Positions 24,777-33,924 of a stretch of 64,000 nucleotides of DNA are shown in pieces; within the stretch, counting starts at the first letter, position 1; each line of letters opens with the position of its first letter. The translations under genes and the position numbers were made by a program. Source of the DNA: JBDHWG01 sp046328525 (GTDB lineage: Bacteria > Chloroflexota > Anaerolineae > Epilineales > JAHCIE01); contig JAXLWK010000011.1 of NCBI GenBank assembly GCA_046328525.1, forward strand, positions 1 to 64,000, in the 5' to 3' direction. Under the pieces are notes generated by a model that ran no database searches, was not told where the DNA came from, and saw nothing but the letters and a program-made list of their open reading frames with translations.

Positions 24777-27575
24777 GTGGACAACCACCGCACAGACAAC
24801 AGCCTCGCCACCCGGCTGAGGTGCGAGCACAAGCACAACCCCATCGGCATAGACGCCCCCCGCCCGCGCCTGAGCTGGCAAATGCGCGCGCCTCGCATGG
24901 GAGCGCGGCAAACGGCCTACCAGGTCCGCGTCGCCCCGTCCGCCGCCGACCTCATGCACGGCGACACCCCGGTGTGGGACAGCGGCAAGGTGGCGGGCGA
25001 CGCCCTGGTGTGCGAGTACGCCGGGCCGCCGCTGCGGTCGCGGCAGCGCTACGCCTGGGCGGTGCGCCTGTGGGACGAGAACGGCGCGGCGAGCGCGTGG
25101 GCAGCGCCGGCGTACTGGGAGATGGGCCTGCTGGCCGCGACCGACTGGACGGCGAAGCTCATCGAGCCGGACCTGGTGGAGAAGGCCGACGGCCCGCGCC
25201 CGTGCCCGCTGCTGCGGAAGGAGTTTCGGCTCAAGGGCAGCGTCGCCAGCGCCCGGCTGTACGTCACGGCGCGCGGCCTGTACGAGGCGCGCATCAACGG
25301 CCAGCGCGTCGGCGACGAGTACTTCGCGCCCGGCTGGACGACCTACGACAAGTGCCTGCAATACCAGGCGCATGACGTCACCGACCTGCTCCAGGCGGGC
25401 GACAACGCGCTCGGCGTCGTGCTCGGCGACGGCTGGTATCGCGGCAACGTCTCCTTCCTCTACCTCAACAATGTCTACGGCAGCCGCGTGGCGCTGCTGG
25501 CCCAGCTCGAAGTGACATACGACGACGGCTCGACGCAGGTCGTGACTTCCGACGCTACGTGGCGGTGCGCGACCGGCCCGATCCGGGCGAGCGACATCTT
25601 CGACGGCGAGACATACGACGCGCGGCTGGAGCGGCCGGGCTGGGACGCGCCGGGCTACGACGACCGCCAGTGGCGGCGCGTCTTCGAGACCCCGTTCGAC
25701 CCGCGCAGCCTGGCCGCCCCGAAAGCCCCGCCCGTGCGCAAGATCGAGGCGGTGCGGCCGATTGCCATCCTCCACACGCCGGCCGGCGAGACCGTGTTCG
25801 ACATGGGGCAAAACATGGTGGGGTGGGTGCGCCTGCGCACAGCGGGGGTGCGCGGCGCGGCAGTCACGCTGCAATTCGGGGAAATCCTGGACCAGCAGGG
25901 CAACTTCTACAACAAGAATCTACGCCTGGCGAAGGCGACGGACACGTTCATCCTGGAGGGTCGCGGCGAGACGGAGACCTTCGAGCCGCATTTCACGTTC
26001 CACGGCTTTCGCTACGTGAAGATCGTGGGCCTGCCCGACGCCGCCACCCTCGACACAATCAGCGGCGTCGTCCTGCACTCCGACCTGGCCGTTACCGGCG
26101 CGTTCGCCTGCTCGAACGACCTGGTCAACCGGCTGTTCGAGAACATCCTGTGGACGCAGCGGGGCAACTTCCTGGACGTGCCGACGGACTGCCCGCAGCG
26201 GGACGAGCGCATGGGCTGGACGGCGGACCTCCAGGTGTTCGCCGCGACGGCGTGCCTGAACATGGACACCTGCGCCTTCCTGGAGCGGTGGCTGCGCGAC
26301 CTGCGCCTGGACCAGCGCGCCGACGGCCTCGTCCCCCTGACCGTTCCCGACCCGTTCACCCACCGCTGGGACACCTTCCGCCGCAGGGTCCGCGCCATGG
26401 TCGAGGGCGGCGCGGTCAACACCCAGGCGATCTGGGACCGCTACCTGGCGCTCTACCACCTGAACCGCTCCGAGGGGTGGGCGGACGCCGGCGTCATCGT
26501 CCCCTGGACGCTCTACCTGTACTACGGCGACCGCCGCATTCTCGAAGAGCAGTACGACAGCATGCGAGCCATGTTCGAGTACCGCAGGCGGCAGGCCGGG
26601 CGGCTCACCAACCTGCCGCGCTTCCGCCATGCCCTGTCCCGCCGCGACACGTGGCAGCACCTCCGCCACTACAGCAGCGGCTGGTACGGCTTTGGCGACT
26701 GGCTCGCGCCCGGCGACGGCATGGAAGGCTCCATCCGCAAGTCGCGCATGTTCATCCCGGCGGCCTACCTCGCCTACGACGCCCTGCTCATGTCCAAGAC
26801 GGCGGCGACGTTGGGGCGCGACGCCGACGCGGTCGCCTTCCGCAACACCTACGAGCAGGCGCGCGCGGCGTTCCGCTACGTTCACCAGGACGCCGACGGG
26901 CGACTGTCGCCCCACCGCCAGACCACCTACGTGCTGGCGCTGGCCTTCGACCTCCTGCCGGCGGACGAGCGGCCCCGGGCGGCCAGGATTCTCGCCGACC
27001 TCGTCGCCGGCGACGACTACAGAATCGGCACCGGCTTCCTGGGCACGCCGTACATCTGCCAGGTCCTGACCGACCACGGCTACGTCGAGCACGCCTACCG
27101 CCTGCTGCTCAACGAGTCGGCCAACTGGCTGCTCCAGGTACGCCACGGCGCGACGACCATCTGGGAACACTGGGACGCGGTGCGCGAGGACGGCTCGTTC
27201 CAGTCGGCGCGCATGCTCTCGTTCAACCACTACGCGCCGGGCGCCGTCGGGGCGTGGCTGTATGGTGTCATCGCCGGCATCCGACCCGACGAACGCGCGC
27301 CCGGCTTCGCCCACGTGGTCATCGCGCCGGTGCCCGGTGGTGGGCTGACCCACGCCGCCGCGGCGTACGACTCGGTGCGCGGGCGCATCGCGTCGGCGTG
27401 GCGCATCGAGAACGACACGCTCACGCTGAGCGTCGAGATCCCGGCCAACACCACGGCCACGATTGTGATTCCAGAGGCGTACCGGGGCAGCGTGCGCCTG
27501 GACGAGCAAGAGGTCCAGCCGGTCGACGGCGCGCTGGAGATCGGTGGTGGGCGGTACGAGCTACGCTGCCGGTGA
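24777..27575 (+). CDS. Alpha-L-rhamnosidase, GH78
   Basis: A 932-residue glycoside hydrolase releasing terminal alpha-L-rhamnose. It opens with the fibronectin-like domain of GH78 (TRLRCEHKHNPIGID, PRPRLSWQM), followed by the jelly-roll N domain (ARLYVTARGLYEARINGQRV), a second beta domain, the (alpha/alpha)6 barrel with the signature DCPQRDERMGWTADLQVF carrying acidic catalytic residues, and a C-terminal beta domain containing GATTIWEHWDAV. No signal peptide, so it likely acts in the cytoplasm on imported oligosaccharides. The GTG start follows AGGGAAGGA. Its last 15 bases overlap, tail to tail, the S9 peptidase gene. Confidence 0.93.
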   Translation: MDNHRTDNSLATRLRCEHKHNPIGIDAPRPRLSWQMRAPRMGARQTAYQVRVAPSAADLMHGDTPVWDSGKVAGDALVCEYAGPPLRSRQRYAWAVRLWDENGAASAWAAPAYWEMGLLAATDWTAKLIEPDLVEKADGPRPCPLLRKEFRLKGSVASARLYVTARGLYEARINGQRVGDEYFAPGWTTYDKCLQYQAHDVTDLLQAGDNALGVVLGDGWYRGNVSFLYLNNVYGSRVALLAQLEVTYDDGSTQVVTSDATWRCATGPIRASDIFDGETYDARLERPGWDAPGYDDRQWRRVFETPFDPRSLAAPKAPPVRKIEAVRPIAILHTPAGETVFDMGQNMVGWVRLRTAGVRGAAVTLQFGEILDQQGNFYNKNLRLAKATDTFILEGRGETETFEPHFTFHGFRYVKIVGLPDAATLDTISGVVLHSDLAVTGAFACSNDLVNRLFENILWTQRGNFLDVPTDCPQRDERMGWTADLQVFAATACLNMDTCAFLERWLRDLRLDQRADGLVPLTVPDPFTHRWDTFRRRVRAMVEGGAVNTQAIWDRYLALYHLNRSEGWADAGVIVPWTLYLYYGDRRILEEQYDSMRAMFEYRRRQAGRLTNLPRFRHALSRRDTWQHLRHYSSGWYGFGDWLAPGDGMEGSIRKSRMFIPAAYLAYDALLMSKTAATLGRDADAVAFRNTYEQARAAFRYVHQDADGRLSPHRQTTYVLALAFDLLPADERPRAARILADLVAGDDYRIGTGFLGTPYICQVLTDHGYVEHAYRLLLNESANWLLQVRHGATTIWEHWDAVREDGSFQSARMLSFNHYAPGAVGAWLYGVIAGIRPDERAPGFAHVVIAPVPGGGLTHAAAAYDSVRGRIASAWRIENDTLTLSVEIPANTTATIVIPEAYRGSVRLDEQEVQPVDGALEIGGGRYELRCR

Positions 27576-29414
27576 TGCCGGCGCGCCCAGCGTCCGGTCC
27601 AGGAAGTCGCCGATCGCACCGTAGGCGACGATGCGGTTGGCGAGTTTCACGATTCCGTGGCCCTCGTCCTCGAAGCGCAGATACTCGACGGGGTGCTGGC
27701 GCGCCTTGAGGGCGGCGACCATCTGCTCCGCCTCGTAGACCGGCACCCGCGGGTCGTTCGCGCCGTGGATGACCAGGAGCGGCGCGGTGATGTCGCCGAC
27801 CTTGTGGATCGGTGAGATGCGCTCCAGGAAAGCCCGGTCGCGCTCCAGGCTGCCGTACTCCGTCTCGCGGTGCTTGCGCCGGTACACCCCCGTCCGCTCC
27901 AGGAACGTGACAAAGTTCCCAATCCCCACGATGTCCACCCCGGCCGCCCACAGGTCAGGCGCACTGGTGATGGCCGCCAGCACCATGAAGCCGCCATAGC
28001 TCGCGCCCATGACGGCGATGCGCTTCGGGTCGGCGCCGCCGTGCGCCACGAGCCACTCGACCCCGTGCGCCAGGTCGGCGACCGAGTCCATGCGCTTCTC
28101 CACATCGTCCAGGTGCGAGTACTCGCGCCCGTAGCCGGTCGAACCGCGCACGTTGGGCGCGAGAACGGCGTAGCCGCGATTGACGAAGTAGGCGATGACC
28201 GGGTTGAAGTTGGGGCGCGATTGGCCCTCCGGCCCGCCGTGGACGAACACGACTATCGGCAGCTGGCCCTCGCCGCCGCGCAGGCGATAATAGAGCGCGG
28301 GGACTTCGCGGCCGTCGAACGTGGGGTAGCGGATCAGGTCCGGCTCGACAAGCACATCCTGCGGCAGCCCGGCCAGGCTGCTGTGGGTCAGCCGCGTTAC
28401 GCAGTCCCCCGCCAGGTCCACCAGCCACACGTTCGGGGCGTTTGTCCCGCTGCTGAAGCTCACCGCCAGGCGCTGGCCGTCCGGCGACCACGCCAGCGGG
28501 CCGCCCGCCATCGGGTCGCGGCAGATGGGCAGGACGCCGATGACGCCGGCGGGGAGGCCGCCCGGAACACTGGGCCGCTCGCCCGTGGTGACGTCGAGCA
28601 GGCGCAACTCGGACACGCCGTCCACATTGACGCTGTACGCCAGGCGGCCGGCGCGGCTCAAGGCCACGGCCTCCACATCCCACGCCGGCGCGTCCAGAAG
28701 CGTCATCTGGCGCGTCACAATGTCGAGGAAGACGAGAGCCGCCGTCTGCCGCCCCTGGTCCGTCGCCAGGTAGAGGCCGCGGCTATCGGCGCTCCAGCTC
28801 ATCCCGTGGTAGACGGCCTTGCCCTCGTGGGGCGTGATGAGAGTGACTCGGCGCGTCGCCACGTCCAGGAGGAGCAGGTCCTCGTCGAGGGAGCCGTTCA
28901 CGCGCGTCAGCAGCAGCCAGCGGCCGTCGGGCGAGAACCCCGCCGCGTGCGTCATCCCGTCGCTCGCGTAGACACACGCCGTCTCGCCCGTCTGCACGTC
29001 GCAGGTGTAGATGTCGAAGAAGCGCGGGTCGCGGCGGTTGGACGCGAACGCGATCTGCCGCCCATCCGGCGACCAGCCCCCCCAGTAGTTCATCGCCGCT
29101 GGCGCGCACGTCAGGTCGCGCACTGCCGCGCCGTCGGCGGAGAGGAGGTAGAGCTGCTGAAGCTCGTTGCCGCCAGTATCCGCGCCGAACACGAGCTGCC
29201 CGCCCTGGGGCGCGTAGCGCGCGAAGTTGACGCGCTCACCGCCAAACGTCAGTTGCTCCGGCCAGCCGCCCTGCACGCCGACCGCCCAGACCTCCGGCAC
29301 GCCGGTGATGTCGGTCACGAAGGCGACGCGCCCGCCGTCCGGGGAAAATGTGGGGCCACCGGCGGCGCGCACATTGAGGAATCGCTCGAAAGGGAAAGCT
29401 GTTGATTGAGTCAC
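27561..29414 (-). CDS. S9-family (prolyl oligopeptidase-like) peptidase
   Basis: A 617-residue serine peptidase. Residues 1-350 form a WD/TolB-like beta-propeller (GGPTFSPDGGRVAFVTD, GGWSPDGRQIAFASNRRD), and the C-terminal alpha/beta-hydrolase has Ser472 in GASYGGFM, an Asp in HGANDPRVP and a His in DEGHGI. This arrangement fits acylaminoacyl peptidase or dipeptidyl-peptidase relatives. The GTG start at 29414 follows GGAGAC; a longer frame upstream would run antisense into the HNH gene. No signal peptide. Confidence 0.92.
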   Translation of the reverse strand: MTQSTAFPFERFLNVRAAGGPTFSPDGGRVAFVTDITGVPEVWAVGVQGGWPEQLTFGGERVNFARYAPQGGQLVFGADTGGNELQQLYLLSADGAAVRDLTCAPAAMNYWGGWSPDGRQIAFASNRRDPRFFDIYTCDVQTGETACVYASDGMTHAAGFSPDGRWLLLTRVNGSLDEDLLLLDVATRRVTLITPHEGKAVYHGMSWSADSRGLYLATDQGRQTAALVFLDIVTRQMTLLDAPAWDVEAVALSRAGRLAYSVNVDGVSELRLLDVTTGERPSVPGGLPAGVIGVLPICRDPMAGGPLAWSPDGQRLAVSFSSGTNAPNVWLVDLAGDCVTRLTHSSLAGLPQDVLVEPDLIRYPTFDGREVPALYYRLRGGEGQLPIVVFVHGGPEGQSRPNFNPVIAYFVNRGYAVLAPNVRGSTGYGREYSHLDDVEKRMDSVADLAHGVEWLVAHGGADPKRIAVMGASYGGFMVLAAITSAPDLWAAGVDIVGIGNFVTFLERTGVYRRKHRETEYGSLERDRAFLERISPIHKVGDITAPLLVIHGANDPRVPVYEAEQMVAALKARQHPVEYLRFEDEGHGIVKLANRIVAYGAIGDFLDRTLGAPASPAA

Positions 29415-29434
29415 GTTTGTCTCCGATCTATAAT
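29406..29434 (+). promoter_or_regulatory. Promoter giving a probable leaderless HNH mRNA
   Basis: TTGAGT at 29406-29411, a 17-base spacer, and a consensus TATAAT at 29429-29434. The predicted start site, seven bases on, is the A of the ATG at 29441. The box overlaps the start of the divergent S9 peptidase gene. Confidence 0.6.
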
Positions 29435-29440
29435 TGTGCC

Positions 29441-29731
29441 ATGGCCTCGTCACCGACGGAACTGGGCGTGTGCGAGATGTGCGAGCGCGGACCAATCCGC
29501 GTCACGCGGCATCATCTCGTGCCGCTCAGCGAGGGCGGCAAGGGCGGGCCGCTGGCGCGGCTCTGCCCGGCGTGCCACCGCCAGATCCACGTCCTCTTCT
29601 CCAACGCCGAGCTGCTCGACCTGGCAAGCGTCGAGCGGCTGCGCGACCGTCCCGAAGTCCAAAAGTACCTGCGCTGGGTGCGCCGCCAGCCGCCCCAAAC
29701 AGGCATTCGCGTCCGCCGCCCCCAACGTTGA
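29441..29731 (+). CDS. Small HNH-type zinc protein
   Basis: A 96-residue protein with C-x2-C at 11-14 (CEMC), His24-His25 (RHHLVPLSEGG) and C-x2-C-H-x3-H at 42-50 (CPACHRQIH), the beta-beta-alpha metal HNH core. The family nicks or cleaves DNA or RNA, and members of this size are also found near restriction and mobile genes; none is here. There is no ribosome binding site in front of the ATG, consistent with leaderless initiation. A MITE copy lies 20 bases downstream. Confidence 0.75.
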   Translation: MASSPTELGVCEMCERGPIRVTRHHLVPLSEGGKGGPLARLCPACHRQIHVLFSNAELLDLASVERLRDRPEVQKYLRWVRRQPPQTGIRVRRPQR

Positions 29732-29750
29732 CCGCCCCGCAATATCCTGC

Positions 29751-29854
29751 GCCAGCCCCACAAGTATAGCGTGGAAGAGCCGAATTCACCCCCCCATCCC
29801 CCCGCCGGCGGGGGGAGCGGAGGGGTGTCTCCACGCTATCGTGTAGAGCTACGC
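29751..29854 (+). mobile_element. MITE-like palindromic element, copy 3, decayed left end
   Basis: Same orientation as copy 1. It keeps TATAGCGTGGAAGAGCCGAA, the CCCCCCGCCGGCGGGGGG centre and a right end GTGTAGAGCTAC, but the left end reads AGCCCCACAAG instead of AGCTCCACAG and no clear target duplication remains, so this is an older copy. It lies just upstream of the glycosyltransferase gene at 29926. Confidence 0.8.
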
Positions 29855-29925
29855 CACTTTGCGCGACGACGCGCCATTTCTGTAGTATAATATCCTTAGC
29901 GAGCTTACGTAATTGGGAGAGAGGC

Positions 29926-31182
29926 ATGATTTCCGTGGAGAGTGCGCTTCGCTCTGAAGCGCAAAAACGGGTGCGCGCCCTGGGTCAGGCGGATGTCGTG
30001 GTGGGGCTGCCCACCTACAAAAATGCGAAAACAATCGCCAATGTGATGCAAATTGCCGCCGAAGGCGCGCTCCAGTGTGTACCGGACGGAAAGGTCATCC
30101 TGGTCGTCGCCGATGGCATGTCCACCGACGACACGCTCCAGGTGGCCTCCCACGCGCGGCTGCCGCGCAATGCCCAGAAAGTCGTGACGACGTACCAGGG
30201 GATCATGGGCAAGGGCAGCGCGATGCGGGCCATCTTCGAGGTAGCGGAACACGTCAAGGCCACTGCCTGCGTCGTCATAGACGCGGACCTGCGCAGCATC
30301 ACCCCTGACTGGATCGTGCGCCTCTCCAAGCCGGTGATAGACGGCATGGCCGACTACGTGACGCCGTACTACAGCCGCCATAGCCACGAGGTGACGATCA
30401 ACGACAACCTCGCGTACCCGCTCACCCGCGCCCTCTACGGCCTCGACGTGCGTCAGCCGCTCGGCGGCGAAGTCGCCCTCTCCGCGCCCATCATGGCATC
30501 GTTCCTGAACCACGACGTCTGGGAAACGGACGTGGCCCGCTTCGGCATCCACGTCTGGATGACGACCCTCGCTATCAACGAGGGCTGGAAGCTCGGCCAG
30601 GCGCCGCTCGGCACCAAGACCCACGACTTCCGCGACCCCACGGTCGGCTTCGAGCCGAAGTTCCTCCAGGTGGTCAGCACCCTGTTCCGCCTCATCAGCA
30701 TCTACCGCCGCAAGTGGCCGAGCATCAGCCACACCATGCCGATCCCGGTCTACGGGGATTTTGTGCGCATGGAGCCGGAGCCTGTGCCGGCGATGCGGCA
30801 GGCCATCCGCGAGGCGATCCGCAAGGGGACGCGCCGCTTCCGGCCGAGCTGGGAAGTGGTCTTGCAGGAGGACAGTCTCACCGAGGTGCTGGAGGTGCTC
30901 AACGCCGAAGGCAATGTCGTCTTCCCCGCCGACCTGTGGTCGCGGATCGTTTACGATTTCGCCGTGCTGTACAACAAAGGCGAGGGGGACCCCGACAAGG
31001 TGGTGATGGCGCTGCTTCCGCTCTACTATGCCCGCAAAGTGAGCATGATTCAAGAGGTGGACGGCTTCAACTACGCGCAGATCGAGGACCATATCCGCCG
31101 CCAGGCCGAGATATTCCTGGGCCTCAAGCCCTATCTCATCCAGCGCTGGAACAACTTCATGCCCTGGGACAGCGACTTCTAG
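29926..31182 (+). CDS. GT2/GT81-like glycosyltransferase
   Basis: A 418-residue GT-A enzyme. ADVVVGLPTYKNAKTIANVM opens the nucleotide-sugar fold, VIDADLRSITPDWI supplies the D-x-D metal site, and PLGGEVALS plus GIHVWMTTLAINEGWK form the acceptor side. The D-x-D-L-R-S pattern and YVTPYYSRHSHE resemble glucosyl-3-phosphoglycerate synthase relatives (GT81), which make compatible solutes or polysaccharide primers. The start follows GGGAGAGAGG. A TATAAT at 29886-29891 just after the MITE is a possible -10. Donor and acceptor are inferred from resemblance only. Confidence 0.8.
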   Translation: MISVESALRSEAQKRVRALGQADVVVGLPTYKNAKTIANVMQIAAEGALQCVPDGKVILVVADGMSTDDTLQVASHARLPRNAQKVVTTYQGIMGKGSAMRAIFEVAEHVKATACVVIDADLRSITPDWIVRLSKPVIDGMADYVTPYYSRHSHEVTINDNLAYPLTRALYGLDVRQPLGGEVALSAPIMASFLNHDVWETDVARFGIHVWMTTLAINEGWKLGQAPLGTKTHDFRDPTVGFEPKFLQVVSTLFRLISIYRRKWPSISHTMPIPVYGDFVRMEPEPVPAMRQAIREAIRKGTRRFRPSWEVVLQEDSLTEVLEVLNAEGNVVFPADLWSRIVYDFAVLYNKGEGDPDKVVMALLPLYYARKVSMIQEVDGFNYAQIEDHIRRQAEIFLGLKPYLIQRWNNFMPWDSDF

Positions 31183-31811
31183 CGTCCATTCGCGCCGTAA
31201 AGCCCCTGGGCATAGATATACCCCTCGACGGCCTCCGTCACCTGGTACTTGATCGAGCGCCCGGTCCGCACCCGCTCGCGCAGGTCCGACGCGGCAATCG
31301 CGATGAGCGGGATGGGGATGAAGGTCACGCGCTCCGAGATAGCCGGGACTTTCGCCGCCAGCGCCGCCATGTCCACCTCGAACGGCTCCCGATCCACCAC
31401 GGCCAGCCGCGCCAGCTCGACGACGCGCTGAGGCTCGCGCCACGTCGGCAGATCCACCAGCGAGTCGAGGCCGATGATGAACACGATGTCCACGGCGTCG
31501 CCCCACAGGGCGCGTAGCTGCGCGAGGGTGTCCACGGTGTAGGACGGCCCGGCGCGCTCCATCTCGATGGCCGAGCACGAGAACCTGGGGTGGGAGGCAA
31601 TCGCCAGCTCCGTCATCGTCAGGCGGTGCTCGGCAGGCGTGACCGGCTGGCCCTGCTTGTGGGGCGGCGATGCGGCGGGCAGAAACACCACCCGCGATAG
31701 CCCGCAGACGGCCCGCGCTTCCTCGGCGGCAATCAGGTGGCCGATGTGAATCGGGTCGAACGTCCCGCCGAACACGCCGACGCGCTCCAGCCCCGCCCCG
31801 GTCAATCCCAC
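31179..31811 (-). CDS. nadD: Nicotinate-nucleotide adenylyltransferase
   Basis: A 210-residue enzyme of NAD synthesis joining NaMN and ATP. Nucleotidyltransferase motifs: GVFGGTFDPIHIGHL near the N-terminus and IAASDLRERVRTGRSIKYQV at the C-terminus (the I-S-S-T/R-x-R region), with FLPAASPPHKQG between them. A GTG at 31811 overlaps the end of obg by ten bases (an internal TTG at 31805 is an alternative), indicating translational coupling. The obg-nadD order is common in bacteria. Its stop overlaps the convergent glycosyltransferase by four bases. Confidence 0.93.
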   Translation of the reverse strand: MGLTGAGLERVGVFGGTFDPIHIGHLIAAEEARAVCGLSRVVFLPAASPPHKQGQPVTPAEHRLTMTELAIASHPRFSCSAIEMERAGPSYTVDTLAQLRALWGDAVDIVFIIGLDSLVDLPTWREPQRVVELARLAVVDREPFEVDMAALAAKVPAISERVTFIPIPLIAIAASDLRERVRTGRSIKYQVTEAVEGYIYAQGLYGANGR

Positions 31812-33058
31812 TCCAACTCAACAATATCGGCGATGTGCACCGTGTCGCCCTCGGCGACTCCGGCGTCGAGCAGGGCGCGGTCAATGCCCATCGAGCGCAC
31901 GATGCGGTAGAAGCGCTGGATGGCGTCGTCATTGTCCCAGTCGGTGCGGACGGCGGCGCGCTCGACACGCGGACCGACGACGCGGAACTCGTGCGGCCCC
32001 ATCTGCGTGACCTCGAAGTAGCGCTCATCCACGGGCGGGCGGACAACGGGCGTCTCGGTCAGCGGCTCTGGCGCGGGCGCGGTGCGCAGCGCCTCGGCGA
32101 CAGCGCGCAAGAGAGTCTGCACCCCCTCGCCGGTCGCCGCGGAGATGGCATAGGCCCGGATGCCCGCCTCCGCCAGCGCGCTCTGCACCACCGGCCACTT
32201 CACCTGGGCGTCCGGCACGTCCATCTTGTTGAGCGCGACAATCTGAGGCTTGTGGGCCAGGTCCGGGTCGAACTCGGCCATCTCGTGATTGACGACCGCG
32301 AAGTCCGCCAGCGGGTCGGCGGACAGGCCATCGAGCAGGTGCACCAGAAGCCGCGTGCGCTCGATGTGGCGCAGGAACTTGTACCCCAGACCCGCGCCGC
32401 GGCTGGCGCCTTCGATCAGGCCGGGGATGTCGGCGACGACGAACGCCGTGTTGTCCACCTCGGCCACGCCGAGGTTCGGCGCCAGCGTCGTGAAGGGATA
32501 GTCGGCGATCTTGGGCCGCGCGGCGCTGATGGAGGCCAGCAGGGTGGACTTGCCGGCGTTGGGCAGGCCGGCGATGCCCACATCGGCGATGAGCCGCAGC
32601 TCGAGGGTGATCCAGCGTTCCTCACCCGGCTCGCCCTTCTCGGCGAAACGCGGGGCCTGGTTGGAGGCGTTTGCAAACGCGGCATTGCCCCGGCCGCCCC
32701 GGCCGCCCTGGGCGACGACGACGCGCTGCCCTGGCTCCACGAGGTCGGCCAGCAGGGCGCTCTCGGCATCGCGGACGACGGTGCCGACGGGGACATGCAG
32801 CTCGAGCGACTCGCCGCCGGCCCCCTGTTTGTCGCTGCCGCCGCCGTGCTCGCCGCGCTGGGCCTTGAAGTGGGTGCGATGCTTGAAATCAATGAGGGTG
32901 TTGAGCTGGTTATCGGCGATCAGGACGACGTCGCCGCCGCGCCCGCCGTTGCCCCCGTTTGGGCCGCCGCGCGGGACGAACTTCTCACGTCGAAAGGCGA
33001 CGATGCCGTTGCCACCGTCGCCTGCTTTCACTAATATGCGCGCTTCGTCAAAGAACAC
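31802..33058 (-). CDS. obg: Obg/CgtA ribosome-assembly GTPase
   Basis: A 418-residue GTPase of 50S maturation and stress control. Gly-rich OBG fold at 1-157 (GGPNGGNGGRGGDVVLIAD), G domain with GLPNAGKSTLL (G1), DYPFTTL (G2), DIPGLIEGA (G3) and NKMD (G4), and a C-terminal OCT domain (about 345-418: YFEVTQMGPHEFRVVG ... GDTVHIADIVELEWD). All three domains are intact. nadD follows with a short overlap. Confidence 0.97.
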   Translation of the reverse strand: MFFDEARILVKAGDGGNGIVAFRREKFVPRGGPNGGNGGRGGDVVLIADNQLNTLIDFKHRTHFKAQRGEHGGGSDKQGAGGESLELHVPVGTVVRDAESALLADLVEPGQRVVVAQGGRGGRGNAAFANASNQAPRFAEKGEPGEERWITLELRLIADVGIAGLPNAGKSTLLASISAARPKIADYPFTTLAPNLGVAEVDNTAFVVADIPGLIEGASRGAGLGYKFLRHIERTRLLVHLLDGLSADPLADFAVVNHEMAEFDPDLAHKPQIVALNKMDVPDAQVKWPVVQSALAEAGIRAYAISAATGEGVQTLLRAVAEALRTAPAPEPLTETPVVRPPVDERYFEVTQMGPHEFRVVGPRVERAAVRTDWDNDDAIQRFYRIVRSMGIDRALLDAGVAEGDTVHIADIVELEWD

Positions 33059-33131
33059 TTGCCACCCCGAAATCGCCTGGATGCTACAAGCATAGTCACA
33101 AGGCCGAAACCCGTCAATCGCGCTGCCTCAC

Positions 33132-33884
33132 TTATCGTCGGCGGGCGCCCTCCTGCGGCGCGAAGCGGTAGCCCTGGCCGCGCTCGGTGACGATATATTT
33201 TGGGGCGCTAGGGTCTGTCTCGATCTTCTGCCGCAGTCGCCAGACATACAGCTTCACGTACTCGTTCTGCCCGCGATACTGCGCGCCCCAGACCCGGTCC
33301 AGAATCTGTTCCGTGGTGCGCGCGACCGACATGTTCTCGACCAGGTAAAGCAGGAGCAGACGCTCGGTGGCCGTCAGATCCACTGCCTGCCCATCCCGCG
33401 AGACCTCCCAACCGGACACGTCAATGAAGAGGTGGCTGTCGTCGTAGAGGCAGCGCGACGCGGTGTCGGGCGCTTTGCGCGTGCGCCGCAGGACAGCATC
33501 CAGCCGCGCCTCGAGTTCTCGCAGACTGAACGGCTTCGAGATGTAGTCGTCGGCGCCCAGCTGTAGCCCCTGGATGCGGTCGTTCTCCTGGCCGCGCGCC
33601 GTCAGCATGATGATGGGCACGGGCGACATCTCGCGCAGGCGACGGCACGTGTCCCACCCGTTGAGAACGGGCATCATGATGTCCAGCACAACGATGTCCG
33701 GCGCGTATCGGCCAAACACGTCGAGCGCCTGCGCGCCATCCGCCGCGGTCTTGATCTCGAAGCCGGCGTGCTCCAGGTACAGCGTCAGCGCATCCACCAG
33801 GCGGCTGTCATCGTCCACGACGAGCACCTTCCCGCGTGACTCCTGTGGCCCGGCTGCGCCAGGCTCGCTATGCGTTTGTGTCAT
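33132..33884 (-). CDS. OmpR-family response regulator
   Basis: A 250-residue regulator with a 17-residue flexible N-terminus, receiver domain (VLVVDDDSRLVDAL; phosphoacceptor Asp68 in IVVLDIMMPVLNGWD; DDYISKPF) and a C-terminal winged helix (VDLTATERLLLLYLVENM, VTERGQGYRF). It follows the histidine kinase gene by 40 bases on the same strand. ATG at 33884 has a purine-rich site upstream. Confidence 0.92.
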   Translation of the reverse strand: MTQTHSEPGAAGPQESRGKVLVVDDDSRLVDALTLYLEHAGFEIKTAADGAQALDVFGRYAPDIVVLDIMMPVLNGWDTCRRLREMSPVPIIMLTARGQENDRIQGLQLGADDYISKPFSLRELEARLDAVLRRTRKAPDTASRCLYDDSHLFIDVSGWEVSRDGQAVDLTATERLLLLYLVENMSVARTTEQILDRVWGAQYRGQNEYVKLYVWRLRQKIETDPSAPKYIVTERGQGYRFAPQEGARRR

Positions 33885-33924
33885 CCCCCCCTCGCTCCGC
33901 GCCGTCTATGGACGGCCCTGCCTT

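Noticed and set aside
24543..25874. Upstream extension of the exported repeat protein frame on the minus strand
   Set aside because: It is antisense to the rhamnosidase gene; the signal peptide and ribosome site at 24542 set the real start.
27561..27575. 15-base overlap of rhamnosidase and S9 peptidase genes as an error
   Set aside because: Both C-termini look natural; short tail-to-tail overlaps also occur at 31179-31182 and 61394-61397.
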